Below are positions 1 through 10,762 of a stretch of DNA of 64,000 nt, one piece after another (position 1 is the first letter of the stretch; each line of letters starts with the position of its first letter). The notes beneath the pieces were generated by a model. The model did no database searches and had not been told where the DNA came from. It saw nothing but the letters and a program-made list of their open reading frames with translations. Position numbers and translations under genes: made by a program. Origin of the DNA: Diphasiastrum complanatum (lineage: Eukaryota > Streptophyta > Lycopodiopsida > Lycopodiales > Lycopodiaceae); the NCBI GenBank assembly GCA_029204225.1, contig CM055094.1, forward strand, positions 17,554,625-17,618,624. The letters run 5' to 3'.

Positions 1-395
1 TCAAGCGATGGAGTCGAGTCGCCAAACTACATTAAAGAGCGTCGACAATCACCAAGAAGGAGTTCCAGAATCCATATGTACCGGGAACGCCAATGCCAGA
101 GAAGTCGACAAGTCGCAGACCAGTCAATGAGCTAAAACGAAGCCCAGCGCCTCGCCAACATATCTTACGGTGGCAGGAATAAAAGCATGGTCGAGTCGGC
201 ATAAAGACTTAGATCTATTTGTAATATAACGTTAGACACCCGTAGAAGGTGCAGTGTACTCGTAAGCCTATGGTACGAGAAGTAGAAATAGATCTATGCC
301 CTAATGGGCCTAAATTAAAAAAGGACCCGAGTAGTTAAAATTGCAATTTCGTTTAAAACTTTTTAGAAAGTCAAGTTCTTATGGCACATGGTTAT

Positions 396-398
<3 letters not shown>
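1..398. other. Unclassified non-coding stretch
   Basis: No convincing reading frame. The first 200 bases carry several copies of a short 'gtcgac/aagtcg' motif. A similar motif cluster sits inside the LTR at 21,690-21,840, so this may be an old LTR fragment, but no ends or primer site can be seen. Confidence 0.3.

Positions 399-471
<73 letters not shown>
399..471. repeat. (GA)n microsatellite
   Basis: About 36 uninterrupted GA dinucleotides. The SLSLSL reading on the minus strand is an artefact of the repeat and not a protein. Confidence 0.97.
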
Positions 472-472
<1 letters not shown>

Positions 473-600
473 CCTCCTCCTACCATTCTTACTTTGTAAA
501 GCCCTCCTTTTTTACTTGTGGATGAATGAATGTTTGATTGTTGTTGTTTAATCATGCTATCACATTCTTGAAAGATCATTAGCACTCTCGTAATCAATGG

Positions 601-2186
601 GATGGATCAAAAGAAAACACTAATGCCACATTTTGTAAGGGTGCCAAAGAATCCAAACGAAGCTGATTTTACTTAAGTTCATTTGGTTGGTGCTCTTATA
701 TTCAACAACACTTTGTAGGTAAAAAGTGTATTTCAATTATCCAAATGTTCGAAATGATCCAAACTTGACCATTACCATAATTCACAATATTATAGTTGAC
801 TTTGATAATAGTCTTCCTGATTCTCTACTTGCAACTTGATAATACTGCCAAAGAAAATAAAAATCAAACAATGTTGGCATATTTGTCAATGTTAGTTGCT
901 CTGAAAATTTTCAAAAAAATCAAAATAGGATTTTTATTGGTGGGTCACACTCGTGATCAAATTGACCAAATGTTCAGTTGCTTCTCAAAAAAGCTAAGAC
1001 GCAAAAAAGCTTTTTCTTCAACAGTCTTATAGAGTATTATCGAGGACTCTTATACTCCTATACCAAATGTGGTTTTATTGTGTTGCACATCTGATTTTAG
1101 GGATTACATCAAAACGTTGGAAGAAAATTGCATCGCACCAATAAATGATATTAGTTTCCAACATTAGTTCAAAATTGCAAATAATGCTGGTGGCATCACA
1201 TTATTGTGGGGAAAGCAACTCTCTAACTCTGTGGCATGGTTACCTTCTGAAGGAGTCCATTTTTTACAATTTGTGTCTGCTTCTCAAGTTAAGCTTGCAC
1301 CTTTGTGTCCTCTAACTTCTGTCTTGGACGAGCAAAAAGCTCAAAGGGAACATTGGTCAGCAGTCAATTCATTTGCGGCATTAAACTTTTTGGAAACACC
1401 ATTCAAGCAACATACCAATTTTTTGATGAGTTTGATGGACATTGGTGGACGGATTTTTTTGAAGAGCAAAAAATATGTTTGCTTGATTTGGAAGACGCAA
1501 ACTTGTCTAAAGAATTTCAATGGCCAACCAAATCTTCAATTCCAACAATGGCAGTTGATTGCTCTGTTGAGTCTTTAAACCTTCTTCATAACGAAGAACG
1601 TGAAATTTATTTGGGTTTTGTAAATGCTGCTAAGGATGAATGGTCTAGTAACCTTAATGAATTAAAGGTCGGGAGTCTCATTGCACTTTTGGCATCGAAA
1701 AATAATGAAAGTCATCCATTTTGGATTGCTAAAGTGATTGGCTTCATTCAGAACAACAACACTTTGGCCAAGATTGTACGTGTGCACTGGATGCATATCA
1801 TTTCAACAAATGCTTTCTTGGGAAGATACGAGGCGTTCAACAAAGAACCAACCAAGAGTCGACAATATAAATCTTGAAGATGTGGATGTGTTTGCATTTA
1901 ATTTTGAATTAACAATGACGAACCATTTACGAAAGTCAACAATATCTATTTTACAAGAACGGCTTGGGCTAAGTGCACAACCATCGTCTTCGACTCGGCT
2001 TCAATGCAACAAAGCCACAATAAACAGTTTTCTCTCAACATTGGATGTTATTCAGATAAGAACTTGTCGATAGACTCTAATGAAGAAGATGGATTATCAA
2101 CTTCTTCAACTAAAAGGGAGAGCCTTGATAATATTTCAAGCACTGACTTCAGAGTTAGTGAGAATTCCTTGGAATTTGAATTGTAA
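601..2186 (+). pseudogene. DUF7869-type transposon protein, decayed
   Basis: Pieces in three frames read as one ancestral protein. A segment from about 620 begins MPHFVRVPKNPNEADF. The frame at 796-1032 contains LQLDNTAKENKN and then VGHTRDQIDQMFSCF, which match the two most conserved blocks I know from the DUF7869 domain of plant and invertebrate transposon-derived proteins (an RNase H-like fold is likely, with the LDN aspartate and the GHT..DID block as candidate active-site residues). Downstream, 1,204-2,186 continues in shifted frames (WWTDFFEEQK, then KVGSLIALLASK with an HPFWIAKV block) to a serine/acid-rich end. At least three frameshifts and several stops mean it is dead. No terminal repeats were found. 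The family call is by eye and the enzymatic role is inference. Confidence 0.6.
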
Positions 2187-2905
2187 AAAAAATAATATTA
2201 AAATTATTTTTAGTGTTTCAACATTTGTGGAGTTAGCGTAGTTGGCTTCAAATGTATTATGTGAGTTATTTTATGAGATTCTATTTAGACTATTAAAATA
2301 TGGTAAGTGTTCGTCAATATTTTGTTCACGTTTTATTAGAAAATTTAATTTTTTTGGACATGGTGTATTGATTCTTTTTTGGCCAAAATGCATATATTTT
2401 GTAAGAATTTTTTGTGATTTTCCGAATTTTTTCATGAAAAAACATGATTTTGGGCAAAAATTAGAAAATTGAAAAATGATTACTCTTTTTTAGGATTTTG
2501 ATCCGTCTCAAAAAATTTCACATTGCCATGATTAGTTTTTGCACAAGATGCTTTTAAAGGAGTACAAAAAATGGGTAGAAAAAACCACATGTGTTCATCA
2601 TTATGTATGGGGGAATGGCACTAACCTTTTTATTGGATAGTCTTGTTATAAAAGATGACAAGACTATTAAAGGTATGTCCTTGTCTTTTTTTCACAAGAT
2701 GGCCGAATGGAAAATCGATAGAATTCCCATTCTCTATCATGATGTACATCTCAATCTAGCACTAATAATTCTCGTGCTCTCAGACTCAGCTCTCAACTTC
2801 ATGTCTGCTGGAAGCCCTTTTGAGTGGAGAGGTTCTGCATCGACACCTCGGGGCATGGCATCAACTAACATTATCCTCCTCTATAGTGTTGCAGGTCCCA
2901 CTGCA
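2187..2905. other. AT-rich stretch, no gene recognised
   Basis: Probably contains the tail of the preceding transposon relic. The ORF at 2,591-2,911 has no recognisable motif and runs into the LTR that follows. Confidence 0.35.
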
Positions 2906-3764
2906 TGTTAGCCCCAAGGAAGCCCTTGTATTTAATGGCGGCATTAGAAGAGTTACTGTGGCATGTGTTTGTAAGTCCACAAGTAAACTCAATTTTGTAA
3001 GCAATAATACTTAGGAACCTTAGACTTAGACCCTATTCCATTTAAGTTTAAGTATTACCAAGTTATATTTGTAATACTTTAAACTTAGAAAGTCTAAGTT
3101 TAAAGTTATTTCTAAGTTTAGAAGTCCTAAGTTTATTTTGTTAAGTGAACTTCATACAAGAAGTCACTTCTTATAATAGCTTAGCAATGAGCTTTGGGAG
3201 TATCCCATAAGCATCTTAGCATATGGGCCTACCACTCATTGTATATATAGAAGTGGATTTGGGAGCCTTAAGTAACACTTGTATAAGCCCAAGCTTTAAT
3301 AGAACTAATCTATTCTTGCTTAACTTGTGTTCCCACTTGTGGATAGAATACTTGGTGGTAGGTGCTCGAGCCCCACTAAGCTTTCCTCACTTGGTTTTAT
3401 GTTATTGTGCTTGTTATTATGAGATTATTTCTCTTATGCACTCATCTTTCCTTCCCTTGTGGGAGTTATTTAGGATTACTTAGGAAGCCACTAGTTGGGG
3501 GGCAGCCATAGTGGTCATTAGGGTTAGGTTAATTTAGGTTAAAAAGAGAGCTAATCTAGGACATTCCTTAGTTGGGGGGATGCCTTAAGAAACTAGTTTT
3601 AGGTCATATTCTCTCTCTAGAAGGGTGAGCCTTAGAGGGTTTGTTATGCAAGAGAACATAGAATGGAGTATAATCAAACCCCACCACCACTATAGTTCAA
3701 TGTCTTTTAGGAACCCTAACCCTACTAGTTGGGAAGCCATAGTAGGAAGAAACCCTAAAAGACA
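2906..3764 (+). mobile_element. LTR of a Gypsy element (G)
   Basis: The stretch begins TGTTA and ends GACA, immediately before a Gypsy-type primer binding site at 3,768. It contains a TATA-like box (tgtatatatag, near 3,240) and a CT-rich downstream part, as expected for U3/R/U5. The 3' boundary is well supported by the primer site. The 5' boundary is the best TG candidate only, because no second LTR copy lies in the window. Confidence 0.6.
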
Positions 3765-3767
3765 ACG

Positions 3768-3782
3768 TTGGCGCCGTTGCCG
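3768..3782 (+). promoter_or_regulatory. Primer binding site, tRNA-Asp type
   Basis: The bases ttggcgccgttgccg match the start of the primer site used by Athila/Tat-group plant Gypsy elements, which is complementary to the 3' end of tRNA-Asp. It lies 3 bases after the proposed LTR end, the usual spacing. Confidence 0.65.
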
Positions 3783-4704
3783 CTCTATTCTCCCTCTCTT
3801 TGCATTTTTTTCACTACCTTTTTTCTACTAGTGTTCTAACCTTATTTTTTGCAGATTTTGGACTCCATCTCGTTCCCATCATTCTCACACGCAGCCATCT
3901 TTTTGGTAACGGTGGAGGAACCAAGCCCCTTGGTCCAAAATTAGGGTTTTATAGTCATTTTCTTCATTTTTGAATTGTTTCTTTATTTTTTGCATCAAAC
4001 CTGCATAATAGAACTCGCCCATCACTACAGAGCCCAAACAGAGCCTCAAGAATTCGAATATCAGCTCCGTGAGTTTTCGTACGGCCAAAAACTGGACCAA
4101 TCAACTGTTTTGGCCTGTTTTTTGACAACGAATCCATACCAAACCAGCTCAGACAAATTCGCCCATCACCAAGAGTGCAGATCCCACAGTGCCAAATCCA
4201 TCAGACCACTGTGCAAATTCTCTGGAGCCTAAGGCTTGTCAAAAAAAGATGACTCACATGAATTTTTCCAAAAAATCTTTAAGACAAAATTCGCCCATAG
4301 TACAATTGGAACCAGCTCATCATGGGCGAGTTCCTAGGCCCATGTGCGAATGTAAAAAAAAAAAAAAATAGTATGTGGAACTGAGACCATAATTGTGAAT
4401 TCTGACCTTATTTCCAATGGTGCTGAAGGGCATTGCCACACATGATATCTAAACCTTGAACCTAATCAATGTAATTCCTGGCAGGTGTTGAAGGGTGCCC
4501 TCATCAAACGGTTCAAATCAACTAAGCTAACTCATAGTCCCTTCCTCCAGCTCACACGTATTCAAATGCATGGGGATGAGTTAGGCTTAGGAAACCAACA
4601 TGCTTGCTTGTCAAAGTGATCATTCGCATGCCATCAATATTGGTATTATTAAAATTGCCTAGGCTCCTCTAGTAATACTAATAACCTCGTGACCTCCTAG
4701 TACA
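3783..4704 (+). pseudogene. Gypsy element G leader and gag scrap
   Basis: About 600 bases of leader without a clear ORF are followed by a short gag-like piece near 4,460-4,600. It reads SWQVLKGALIKRFKSTKL, the W..L..A.I.RF signature of the Retrotrans_gag domain. The same block occurs in the Gypsy gag near 24,590. The rest of gag and pol is missing: the reading switches to Copia integrase at about 4,705, so element G is truncated here. Confidence 0.5.
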
Positions 4705-5490
4705 TAGACGCCTTGGCTGAGACACAAACGTCTACAAAAGTGAGAGCACTCCGAACTGATGGTGGCAGCAAATACGTCTCTAATGAGATGTCCGAGTACA
4801 TGGCTGAACATGGCATTAGAAGACAATTCACCACTTCTTATTCACCTCAACAAAACGGGATTGCAGAAAGGAAAAATCGAACTCTTCTCAATTCAGCCAT
4901 ATCCATGCTACATCAAACACACCTACCTGCGAAGTTTTGGGTAGAAGCTACTGCCACAGCCTGTTACATGCAGAACAGATCCGACACCAAAGCCGTCACC
5001 AACAAAACTCCTCATGAAGTTTGGCATGGGAACAAGCCTAGTGTCAACCATTTAACAATCTTTGGTTGTATATGTTTTGTTCACATTCCAAAACAGCTTA
5101 GAAAGAAGCTGGATCATAGGACAAAGAAATGTATTTTCATTGGCTATCCTGATGAACATAAAGCTTATAAAGTTTATGATCCATCCACCAATGTAGTATT
5201 TGTCTCTAGGGATGTAATATTTCAAGAACATACATACTATGATTTCAAACAACCATCGATAAATTATGCTATGTCATTTCATCCTATTTTACGTAGCATG
5301 GATTCTTCCAACATTGACGTTCCTTCTACAAAACCTGCAGCTACAGCTACATAAGCCGAGCAGCCGACAATACCTGTCATCAGATCAGACCAAGCCACAA
5401 CTCGAGCAGATCTGGAAAAATTCAAGACGAAGCATCATCGCATCCTGGTCAACGAAACGTCCGCAAATCCTCACAGACTCGGACAATTAC
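4705..5490 (+). pseudogene. Copia element C: integrase core and linker
   Basis: Reads as the second half of a Ty1/Copia integrase. RTDGGSKYVS holds the second catalytic Asp, and SPQQNGIAERKNRTL holds the catalytic Glu. Next come WHGNKPSVNHLTIFGC and the C-terminal IFIGYPDEHKAYKVYDP and VFVSRDVIF blocks. The frame is open from 4,713 to 5,354, then has a stop, after which the linker continues to about 5,490. The start is lost: gag, protease and the first integrase half are absent. RT and RNase H of the same element follow, but on the opposite strand, because of an inversion that begins at 5,495. Confidence 0.85.
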
Positions 5491-5494
5491 TGAG

Positions 5495-6075
5495 AAGTCA
5501 ATTATGCGGTAGAGCACAAGACTGTAGCGGACGAAATCGCGTGTCCTACAAAGCTTATTTCTGTCTGTAATGAGGAATGAAACCTCCTTCACTTATTCTA
5601 GACTTATCTTGCTTCATCAGTATTCATCATCATCCAATATATACATAATATTACAGGTGTGTAGATGCAAAAGTACAGAGTGGATGTGCTGTCTGTAGGA
5701 GATCATGGGTGGCTGCAATCGTTGCCCAATCTATTAGCACAACTGCATGGGGTGAGTGCGACGTCAGCCAGTACCGAAGTGAATGTTGGTGATGATGCAA
5801 AAGTGCGTCACTCTTACGAATGGCCTTAGGATAAGATTTACAGGGTGCCTTATCTGTTAGGACACCTTTGGCATTCAATAATGTAGTGTCCCCTTTTCGC
5901 CTGTCACCATGACTTGTGTAAGAACATAGTGTCGCGATTCATTCGCCTTTGCTTCGTCTGTGCGAATTTGCGTGTAAAAAAATGCAGACTGCGTGACAAT
6001 GTTAGAAAAATATGCAGCATGAATGGAGGCAGATTAAAATTGGAATTTAGGAGAGTAGGAGGAGTAAATCCAATG
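5495..6075 (-). repeat. 5' LTR of Copia A, first part (inverted)
   Basis: On the minus strand this closely matches 12,500-13,096 of the 3' LTR, with only scattered differences by eye. The LTR's terminal TG reads CA here (6,075-6,074), two transitions from the expected ends. Homology stops at 5,495, the inversion breakpoint. Confidence 0.85.
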
Positions 6076-6080
6076 ATTGG
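6076..6080 (-). repeat. Target site duplication of Copia A (left copy)
   Basis: Minus-strand CCAAT lies directly outside LTR A. It matches CCAAT at 13,523-13,527 after the 3' LTR. Five bases is the normal duplication for Copia integration. Confidence 0.75.
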
Positions 6081-7415
6081 TGTCTTGGTATCCTCGTCAG
6101 GTTCAGCATGTTGAAGAACTTTTGATGCTTGATCTTGGGAAGCGCTTTGGTGAAGATGTCTGCGACCATTTCTGTTGTGGAGCAATATTGAAGGACCACT
6201 TGCCCTGAGAAAACTTTCTCCCGAATGAAATGATACTGGATTTCTATGTGCTTGGATTTGCCAGAAAATCTGGGATTCAGTGATAGTGAAATACAGGTCA
6301 AGTTGTCACACAGAACGGTGGTAGCATTGAGCTGAGTGTGACGTAAGTCATGAGGTTATAACCTGATCTATACAGTTTCTTTTGAAGCTCGACATACTGT
6401 GATGTATTCTGCCTTGGTCAAAGAAAGCGCAACTGATTTCTGCTTCCTTGTGAGTTGATAGCATTTTCATCATAACATAAAATGTGATCTAAACTTCCCT
6501 GAATATATCTCATCACTCTCTTTAATGCTTTCAAATGAGAGATCCTAGGATTAGACATGAATTGACTTAACGTGCTAACAATGTATGCTATATCTGGTCT
6601 AGTACACATCATTGCATACATCAAGGATCCTATTAGTGAGTGATAAAGGTACTTCGCTATGTCGAGTACTTCACTATCAGAATCAGCACAAGTAAGTTTA
6701 GTCAATACTATATTTGGATCCATTGGAGTATCAATTGGCTAAGATAGATCTTCTTCTGGAGCCTATTTCTAGTAATGTGAATTCCTAGCAAATAATGGAC
6801 AACTCTTAAATCAGTCATGTCAAATTCCTTTGACAGATCACTCTTAGTAGTGTGCAGAAGAGAAGTGTCCTTAGACAAAATAAATGCATCATCTACGTAA
6901 AGAGCTATGTGAACTGAATCGGTGCCTATATGCTTCGAATAAATGTTAGAGTCAGCTGAATTGTTTGCAAATCCCAATTGAATGAGATAAGAGTTGATTC
7001 TATCGGACCATGCTCTTGCGGCCGGTTTCAGACCATAGATTGCTTTGTGCAGCTTGCACACTTTGTGTTCTTGGCCTTTGACTTCAAATCTTTTGGTTGG
7101 AAGTTATACAACTCCTATTCGACGTTGCCATTGAGAAATGTTGTCTTGACACCCATTTGGGACATTTCGAGGTCTTCTGTGGCTGCTAACGCAATCAGTG
7201 TCCTGATTAACTGCATCTTGACGACAGGACTGAAAATTTCTTGATAATCCACTCCTTGGACTTGAATGAATCCTTTACCATCAGCCGTGATTTCCATTTA
7301 GCAATGGAACCATCAGAGTTAATCTTTTTCTTGAAGATCCACTTGTTGTCTATAACTCTCTTGTGAGTGGGGAAGTCGACCAATGTCCAGGTCTAGTTCG
7401 TCAATTTGTTTAGCA
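6081..7415 (-). pseudogene. Copia element C: reverse transcriptase and RNase H
   Basis: In minus-strand order the pieces are WTLVDFPTHK (near 7,400), IFSPVVKMQLIRTLIALAA with VKTTFLNG (7,297-7,115), and KLHKAIYGLKPAARAWSDRI with the YVDDAF active-site box (7,061-6,708). Next come SLMYAMMCTRPDIAY (6,723-6,418) and the RNase H tail SKHIEIQYHFIREK...DIFTKAL (6,301-6,085). These are the standard RVT_2 and Ty1 RNase H blocks. Frameshifts separate the pieces, so it is inactive. The last codons run into the CCAAT target where element A inserted; the few codons before C's stop and its polypurine tract lie at 13,528-13,545. Confidence 0.85.
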
Positions 7416-7846
7416 TTTTAGATCTGTCAATATTGCTATGCTTATTCTTCATTCTGTCTGATCTTTCTTGTTGTTCTTTCTGGTAATAGACGATTAACTT
7501 TTAGTCTTGTCTTTCGCAAACAATTCGCGACTAATTATTAGTCGAGCACAGTCTAGCTCTTTGCGAATCATTCGCGACTAATAATTTGTCTTGCAATTCA
7601 CGACAAATTATTCATCTAGCGCTTCATCCATTTAAATGTTTGCTTACATAATCTAGAATGACTATGATTTCTGTCACTAAAGTTTTGTTCATTCTGATAG
7701 GCGTAGTCATGCTTACGGAGAGAGTCGAATAATTCATTCCGCTGCGCACGAACGTTTTCAATTTGAGTTCGCTTCTCGTTTGTTTCTTGTTCGCGTTCAT
7801 TTCTCGTTCGTGTTCGTCATTTATTCTTCCTCCCTCTCTCCCAACA
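7416..7846 (+). repeat. 5' LTR of Copia A, second part
   Basis: Homologous to 13,141-13,522 of the 3' LTR, ending in the same ctctctcccaaca. It carries about 47 extra bases near 7,530-7,580, including the palindrome cgactaattattagtcg. The primer site follows immediately, so this is a 5' LTR. Confidence 0.85.
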
Positions 7847-7858
7847 TGGTATCAAAGC
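7847..7858 (+). promoter_or_regulatory. Copia A primer binding site
   Basis: tggtatcaaagc directly follows the LTR end. It resembles the initiator-tRNA-Met primer site of plant Copia elements (usually tggtatcagagc), with one change. Confidence 0.8.
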
Positions 7859-8003
7859 AATCTTTATAGCTCGATTAGCTCCCATAGTACAAGACTCTAC
7901 TAGCCGATAGAGTAATTGTTTTCTTGTTCTGTATTTTTCAGTATCAGATTTTCATACTTAAGTCACTGATAGTTTCTCCTATCACTTAGACTAATTCTTC
8001 CAC

Positions 8004-9208
8004 ATGGATTCCCAAGGGAAAGCCAGTCCTCTCATGTACAAGCTTGATGGAGCCAATTACCATCTATGGAAATTTAAGATGAAGACTGTACTAATGGCAA
8101 AAGAATTGTACGACGTTGTTACAGGTGCAGAAGAGAAACCCGAAGCGGACGATGCAACAATCGCCAAATGGAAGTTGAAGGATGGAAAAGCTTTCGCGCT
8201 AATCGTCCTCAACATCACGGATACACAGATTGGCCATGTATCCGAGGCCCAAACATCGAAAAAAGTCTAGGAGATCTTGAGCACGCTATGCGAAGTGTGA
8301 GATGTAGCTTCTAAGCTACATCTCAAGAAGAAACTCTACTCCCTCAAGATGACTAATGGTGATTCTCTGTAGAATCACATTAATCAATTCAAGAACCTGC
8401 TAAGGCAAATGGCTGCTGTCAGATCTGTCATAGACGATCAAGACACAGTGATGCAACTGCTTACAAGCTTGTCAAGTTCTTACGACAACTGGGTGATGAT
8501 CATCACGACTCATCCAGAGTTGACTCTTTGGAGAGTCATCACTATGTTGTTGCAGGAAGACACGCGAAGGAACGAAGCCTCAAGTTCCTCAGCTGATTCT
8601 CACGTCTTGTACACCAACAAGGGCACGAAAAAGCAGAAGAAGAAGAAAGACCCAAAGCTATCAAAGCCAGACCAGAAACCAACTCAGCACAAGGAACAGT
8701 CGAATCTGCAGACAAAGAAGAAGCTGTTTTGTAAATACTGCAAACAAAACAACCACGAAATACAAGACTGTCGAATACTTCAAGCGAAGAACAACAGCAA
8801 AGGGCAGACGAATCAAGTGGAAAATGCAGTTGCAGAAGCCTCACAGCCTATTCAAGAAGCGGATCATGATGCCTTCATGACCAACCATCAAGGAGCATCT
8901 GGCGACAGTTCTCGGTTCCTGGATTCCAGAGCCACTTAGCACATGACTAGCCTGATTGGCTGTTTCGAGTCCTATACACCTTACAGTACCCAAAAATTCG
9001 TTCACCTTGGCGACAATAGCACACAAGCTATTAAAGGTGAAGGAACTGTCAGATTATGCTTTGCAAATGATCAATCTAAGCTACTCTCCAAAGTTCTGTA
9101 TGTACCTACGTTATCCATGAATCTGCTCTTTGTAAGCAGAATTAAAAATCTAGGACACAGAGTAGAATTTGAATGTGATCAATGTAAAGTAGTTGACAGT
9201 GTTAAAAT
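8004..9208 (+). pseudogene. Copia A gag and start of protease
   Basis: A single reading frame runs from ATG 8,004 to 9,208 with no frameshift. It has the Copia gag start (YKLDGANYHLWKFKMKTVL), a lysine-rich linker and a CCHC zinc knuckle (CKYCKQNNHEIQDC, near 8,730-8,772). The protease region has DSRA where DSGA is expected, then LYVPTLSMNLLFVSRI. Four in-frame stops (8,268, 8,298, 8,370, 8,937) break it. The likely ancestral codons (TGG, CGA, CAG, CAG) and the DSG-to-DSR change all differ by C-to-T or G-to-A transitions, as expected from decay of methylated cytosines. The frame is cut by LTR B at about 9,209. Confidence 0.88.
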
Positions 9209-9992
9209 TGAAAAACAATCCATATTGATTTCTTGGCTTGCTACAAATGTTGTACCATGCAAGTATGTAGCTCATTAATGCAAAATGCCAAGTTTGGCCT
9301 ACATAGAACTCGAGCTACATGGTTATGTATTATCTAGTTTGATAAAGACAACTTGCATACAGTTTGTAGACATAGAATTAGCATGATTATGCTTGTAGAA
9401 ACTCGTGGCAATTCACATGCATTAATTGTAAGTGATCCATAGTGACATGCAAGGCATGCACAAAGTGTAATGGACACATGCATGATGATTTGGACATTTC
9501 TAGTTAGAACTAGTGCACTTGTAAAAAGTTGGTAGAATTTCATGCATGACAAGTGACAAATGTCACATAGACTCTAGATGTCACTTTAGATGTCATTTTG
9601 GAATGGATGATTGTGGTTCTACCTTGAGCTACCTCAAACTCCATAAATATGTGTAGCTCTCCACACAATCAATGATGAAGAACCAAAGTTTTGTAGCTAT
9701 ATCATGCCATTTTGGATCTAAACTAATATTGCTTGTTATCTCTCTAGCTTTCTCTCTCTAACGTGTGTTGAGGCTAATGCTCATACACTGAAATCTTGTA
9801 CTTTTATTCATTCTTTGATTCATGGCTATTATATTCTGTTGATTAGCATGCTAGATTGTGAATTAGCCATGTCCTCTGAACTAGATCTTGTTGATCAATC
9901 TAGAATCAAGTTATAGTGCCAATCACAAAGCTTAATCAAGATCAATCACTCGTGGACATTCCCCACATGTGTGAATTCTGGAAATTTTGTCA
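9209..9992 (+). mobile_element. 5' LTR of Copia B
   Basis: It ends in ca right before the primer site at 9,993. The start is set by homology to the minus-strand copy at 33,820-34,324, which begins at the equivalent TG. It contains a TATA-like cataaatatgtg near 9,645. It interrupts the protease of Copia A, so B is younger than A. Confidence 0.75.
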
Positions 9993-10004
9993 TGGTATCA
10001 GAGC
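9993..10004 (+). promoter_or_regulatory. Copia B primer binding site
   Basis: tggtatcagagc is the canonical plant Copia primer site complementary to initiator tRNA-Met, directly after the LTR. About 760 bases of leader follow before gag. Confidence 0.9.
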
Positions 10005-10762
10005 CTCATTAAGCTCTGCATGCTAACAAATCTGACTGTACAAGAGATTGCGAGCTAAATCAAGCAAAAAAAGCAGTTTTGCACTTTTTCTAACCATTCT
10101 CTGAAGTGTATTTGAATTGGATCGGACTTGAACTGAATTTCCAGACCTAAATTGAGGTAGTACGGAATTTTGGAATTTCGCACGTGTGAAAATAAGAGAT
10201 TTTCAGTCCCTTTGTTCTCCTTACTTATAGATCCAAAGATAGCAGTTTATAGCTTGATGGAAAGCATTTGATCTATACTTTTCATAGAAATTAAAACCAA
10301 ATTAATCTGATGTGTCTAGCAAGAGTTATAAGCTCTTAAAGAGGATAGGAATAGGTCCAAAATCTGAGTGACAGCATTTTGATTTGATTCAATTATATTT
10401 TGTTCTGAATCCATTGTTTTGAGCATCCAACACAAGAAACTATAGATCAAGACTAAGTTTGAAGTATTTGAACACCCTTTGAGCCTTCTGAGTGTCAATA
10501 GTGTTTTCTTTTGAAGCATTTCACACGTGACAAAAGTAGGATTCAAACCAGCCAAAGTGTCTCAAACCACTTTTTGTGTCTGATCTAGATAACTTGTCTT
10601 GTGGAATATTTGAGATTCATCTCAAATATAGTTGCAAGTGTTTCACATAGGAAGGCAGTTCAACCTTGAAAATACCTATAGTGAAAGAGAGCAGCAACTC
10701 TAAGTCTGATAGGAACAAGCTCAAACATATCTCAATCCAATAACTAAGAAGTCTTCATTATA

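Larger units (their letters stand above)
5495..7415 (-). mobile_element. Inverted 1.9-kb segment (C RT-RNase H plus half of LTR A)
   Basis: Read on the minus strand, this block is C's RT and RNase H (7,415-6,081), then CCAAT (6,080-6,076), then the first 580 bases of LTR A (6,075-5,495). The second part of the same LTR lies just outside the block in plus orientation (7,416-7,846). Flipping the block restores integrase-RT-RNase H order in C and a near-continuous LTR A (about 44 LTR bases missing at the joint). It also places CCAAT before LTR A, matching the CCAAT after A's 3' LTR at 13,523. A simple inversion with small end deletions explains all three. Confidence 0.8.

Noticed and set aside
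379-597. ORF with a long Ser-Leu repeat
   Set aside because: It is the (GA)n microsatellite read in frame, with no support as a protein.
5914-6185. ORFs on both strands over LTR A
   Set aside because: They lie in LTR sequence and in antisense to Copia C; chance frames.
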